Below, piece after piece: positions 60,451 to 64,000 of a DNA stretch of 64,000 nucleotides (position 1 is its first letter; every line of letters begins with the position of its first letter). The notes under the pieces are model-generated. The model saw only the letters and a list, made by a program, of their open reading frames with translations, was not told where the DNA came from and made no database searches. Location of the stretch: the NCBI RefSeq assembly GCF_037975245.1, contig NC_092567.1, positions 2,589,214-2,653,213 of the forward strand, written 5' to 3'. The stretch is from Apostichopus japonicus (Eukaryota > Echinodermata > Holothuroidea > Aspidochirotida > Stichopodidae). Both the position numbers and the translations under genes were made by a program.

Positions 60451-62913
60451 GAGATATCAAGATACTTGGAAGCTGTAACACATTGTAGACAATACGAACT
60501 GGAAACACTTTTGGTGTCACGTGGTGCAAATTATTGACAGATATATGTTTTATATGCTCATTTTTCGCTCTATTGTTTTGACTTTACAATGAACGTGAAT
60601 CCAGTGTTAACCATATGAGTCTCATAATTAATCGAAATTAATGTCTCGTGAAACACGAATTACCTACTTTTATTTCTTATTATATTGTTAGTTTCTCTGT
60701 ACAGTATCAGTATAGCGTTTCTTAATTCAAAATGAAAGGTAATCCGGACGTTGAAGGGTGAAACTGACCGCTGTTTATGAAAGTATTGTAAACGTTTTGA
60801 CGGGTTAATGTTCGACATCCAAGGGCAATTTGTTTCCTTTATCCATTAACATGAAAATAGCTACAGATCGAGGTAATTAATTAATATTGTTCCTGTGTCT
60901 CCATGGTTACACCTTACAGTTTTGTCCAATATTTCTATAGACCCCATATGTCAAGATGCATTACAACGATTTTAACTATGAGTGACTTCTTACACTTCGC
61001 CGAAGAAAGTTGGTGGACAAAAGACGTCCATGAAGAGGGATGGGGTGGGGTTAATTTAAATTTTCATCTATAACTTTGGGTAACAAAATCTAGTTTTAAA
61101 CAACTAAGTCGGACGAATCCTCCCTTTCCCACCGCCTTGAAACAATGGAACTACCAGCCGCTAGTTGTATGCCTTTCAGGAGAAAAACTTCATCACGTCA
61201 ACTCATCCGTCGCATGCATGGTGAGTAAACACCCAATTTCCCTTAGTAAAATTTCGTATACACAATGCGTTATGTAGCAGTAATACACCTTAGCTGCAAG
61301 TGTACGCTGACGTCGTATTTGAAGATAATTTAAAGAGACCTACGAGGAAAGATAAAACGTGCCTTGAAATCAGCTTTTATGTTCAATCTGAACAAACGTT
61401 AACATTATACTAAACGCCCATAACAATATTATTTGTTAGCTGGATAAGTCAGACATATAACGTAACAAATTGAATTAAACAGCAAAATGTAACCTCCTTA
61501 GTTGGTGTTATATGAGTCACCTGTTTGTAAATGTGTTTAGGCAACGACATGTTAATGATCAATGTTTTCATTTATTTTCCAAAATAAAATTTCATGTAGA
61601 GGAAAAACTATGTATAATTTTAATTCATTGCTAGCTCATGTTGACTAACATTAGAAAGATTTTGTACAATATTCAGAAAGTGGCTTTCATTTTTCAAAAA
61701 AAAAAACAGACTAAAAACCACCGTAAAAACAATTAACTGTACCAGGTTGTGCTAATAAATAGTAAATTAATTGAGATATGAACCAGCGTAAACCATCTCG
61801 AAATCTTACTTGAGGCTTTGAACTGACACACATTTGGGAAGTATATTGCTCAATAAATGTATGTTTTAAGTTTATGTTGGAAGAGAGTCAACTCTCATAC
61901 ACGCAGCTTCATCCAAATCACTAGAGTGTCGTTAGCTACCTACACCATTGTGTTCATGTCTTTTATATAAACGGACCCAAACTGGAACTTACTTGATGCA
62001 CCCCTCCTCCATTTAATCCACTCTATAAGGGATTACAGCATGACGTCAGCACTCAGTCACTAAAACATCAACCGTTCATTACTACTAGTTTCCTTACATG
62101 TCATATAACAACAGTTGGCTACCAGATAGTGATTTTATGACACAGTGTATATGCTCTCGTTTCACCATAATTCATGATGCTATCACCCAACGGATACCCT
62201 CCTAAACCATCCCCAACTCCTCCCCGACCCCAGGGAATGATTTTATTATATTAAAAAATACCGGAATAGAGATTTATGGTAGATTTGAGTATAGACTTCT
62301 ACAGTTAGCCCTTTGTGTGTAGAGAAAACTGTTACCCTATAAAAGTGAGATTCAAAATGTTTATTTTTTTTATCAGTTCCTTTCACGATTAATAAACTGT
62401 GAAAAAAAAATCTCGGAGAAATTAATGAACAAAGAATTTTCTACAAGAAATTTAAACTATCTTCTTGATAATTTTTGAATTGCTAACGAATTATGATATG
62501 CACATCAGCAGAGTGAAATAAAATAATCATGTAGCATCTACCAGCGGGAGGGGATTGACAGCTTAAAAGTTATTTTCCAATATTGTGTGAAGCTTGTAAC
62601 GCTCCATAACATCTGACTAAACCTTGTAGTATATAAAAGTCTATCGTTTCTTTGTTTACCATTTCTTTGACCATGTGTGCGGAAGGAAGATTATTTAGGC
62701 CGCATCTAAACTTGAGACCAGTGCTATCATCACAACTGCCCTATCTAAATTCTATGTTCGATAAACTACAATTGTATATCTTTCCCCTGATGAGAAACAA
62801 AGTCTAGTATTCTTTTGTCTTATTTCTTTGTTTCACATTAATGAATACCTCTTTGTCTGCTATTAAAATTACCGTTACTAATTAACAGGAACACGAATCT
62901 ATGTTTCTCTTAC

Positions 62914-62949
62914 CTCTTCTCCTGGTAGATTGCCACTTCTGTCACATGC
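62914..62949 (-). CDS. Candidate 36-nt internal exon (intact copy)
   Basis: On the minus strand TTTCTCTTCCTTTCAG precedes the block and GAAGAG|GTAAGAGAA follows; both sites are near-consensus. Two frames are open: ACDRSGNLPGEE (phase 0) and HVTEVAIYQEK (one leading base, two trailing). The second joins in phase with the 58374-58423 exon. The donor and last 13 bases are conserved in D2a, the rest lost there. Twelve codons is small but within the range of animal cassette exons. Confidence 0.5.
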
Positions 62950-63224
62950 CTGAAAGGAAGAGAAATGTTATATTTATGAGATTTTGATATTGAATTTCAC
63001 GTAAATATAATATAGCGAAGCAAAAAAGTAAAAGTTAGAATGATATATCTTCACTAATATCACAGTAAACTACTATTGGCAGGTAAACGCACATCTGCAT
63101 TGAACACCCTAAAGTCAATATAGGAGATAGACTCATCAATGTAAGATGCTCGGACTTAAAAAGATGAATACATCAGCTTTATAGGGAAAACATACTTATG
63201 TTCAAAACCGTCATCGAACACTGA

Positions 63225-63290
63225 GTGTCAGTAAGTGACGTCATCAAACACTGAGTGATGTCATTAAACACTGGGTGACGTCAAAATGAT
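63225..63290 (+). promoter_or_regulatory. CRE-type site cluster, D2b copy
   Basis: Three CACTGAGTGACGTCATCAAA-like units as in D2a; the middle one reads TGATGTCA and the last lacks the trailing context. Confidence 0.4.
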
Positions 63291-63792
63291 GAACTTCTCA
63301 TGAGAAGGGAAAAGAGGGTAGTATTATAAAGTAGACCCCAGAACATCGTGGTTGGATCGATGTATGGCCAAAAAAGGGAAATTTTGGTGAGCCCACAAAG
63401 CATACTATTAGTTACCCCCCTCATTCCTCCCCCTTTGTCTTAGATATTTTGTTTCTATTGTATTGTTGATCGTGAAGACATATCCATGACAGTTTGGGAA
63501 ATTCAGTTGTATGATGAACACGAAAAATAAGAGCCACGAGGGGAGAATCTAGACTAGTCTAGATCTGTTAGACCGAGACAAATCATGGAATATAATAATC
63601 CCTGCACATATTGCTTTCTGTCTAAATTTACCCTGGGTGTGTGTATGTTTAATTGGAAGTTTTTACATGCGAACATAATAAGTTTTCCAATAGTTGACTC
63701 TCTCTCTTCAACGTTAGACAAGGAACATTTAGACCAGGAAGCGGCTGTCTGTAAATTAAGGAATATTTAGAGTGTGTTTATATAACCGATAC

Positions 63793-64000
63793 CAGGCGCG
63801 TATCCAGCCAGGATTTTCTAACCCGGGGGGCGCGAATTACTATCTAAGCGGAGCGCCACCATCGGTTGGCGCGCAGCGTACAAGAAAATGTTCTGGTTTT
63901 GATACCCCCCAGATCACCGGAAATAGCACCTCTCGGGCTTGAAAATGAGCAACCAGATGCACACTTTTGCCTGAGAACCAAGTATTTCCCAAAAGTTTTT
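63793..64000 (+). mobile_element. Family G repeat, truncated by window end
   Basis: Starts CAGGCGCGTATCCAG, with a short duplication CCAGCCAGG, and is otherwise nearly identical to 29476-29690. It is inserted into D2b after the duplication, so it is younger than D2. Confidence 0.85.

Larger units (their letters stand above)
60451..63790 (+). repeat. Segmental duplication D2, copy b
   Basis: Partner of 23546-26665. It retains the exon at 62914-62949 that copy a has lost, and it is interrupted at its right end by a family G repeat exactly within the AACCGATA sequence shared with copy a. Confidence 0.93.

Overview
This is eukaryotic, metazoan DNA with the look of an intron-rich, gene-poor locus from a marine invertebrate. 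The grounds are an AT-rich background, GT-AG splice-site pairs around very short exon-like blocks, CR1/L2-like and RTE-like non-LTR retrotransposons, tRNA-SINE-like repeats, miniature inverted-repeat elements, long minisatellites and (TA)n runs. A deuterostome such as an echinoderm is my guess from repeat style; the species cannot be read from the sequence. There are no bacterial operons, rRNA genes, convincing tRNA genes or CRISPR arrays.

Layout. 0-1.6 kb: non-coding DNA with a dispersed GC-rich repeat. 1.64-7.13 kb: a segmental-duplication copy (D1a) holding a 33-bp repeat, SINE-like repeats, a 27-bp minisatellite, a candidate exon and a 51-bp minisatellite. 7.6-8.7 kb: a SINE-like repeat and a 5'-truncated RTE-type retrotransposon. 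9.7-14.3 kb: an intact two-ORF LINE on the minus strand, the only unquestionable long coding sequences. 16.04-20.82 kb: a 4.8-kb element with 17-bp perfect terminal inverted repeats and a CTTA target duplication, carrying candidate plus-strand exons. 21-36 kb: intron-like DNA with many C/G homopolymers, duplication copy D2a (23.5-26.65 kb), two long (TA)n runs, a cluster of GC-rich dispersed repeats (29.5-31.25 kb), a 124-nt polypyrimidine tract, and LINE and LTR relics (34-35 kb). 36-44 kb: intron-like DNA with three candidate minus-strand exons. 44.4-49.64 kb: duplication copy D1b. 52.35-53.83 kb: a 34-bp minisatellite. 57.24-57.6 kb: a MITE. 60.45-63.79 kb: duplication copy D2b, followed by a GC-rich repeat running off the window.

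The most interesting signal is a set of short minus-strand blocks (62.93, 58.4, 48.25, 42.95, 39.98 and 38.7 kb, plus 22.6 and 6.2 kb), each with a plausible acceptor, an open frame and a donor. Several join in a compatible reading phase, which suggests one or two tandem copies of an unidentified many-exon host gene. D1 and D2 occur in the same order and orientation in both halves of the window, so a large ancient tandem duplication, later reshaped by transposons and repeat expansion, is likely. One duplicated exon (25.83 kb) was destroyed where a (TA)n run now sits. Exon calls rest on splice consensus and phase only, with no transcript or homology evidence, and are scored accordingly.
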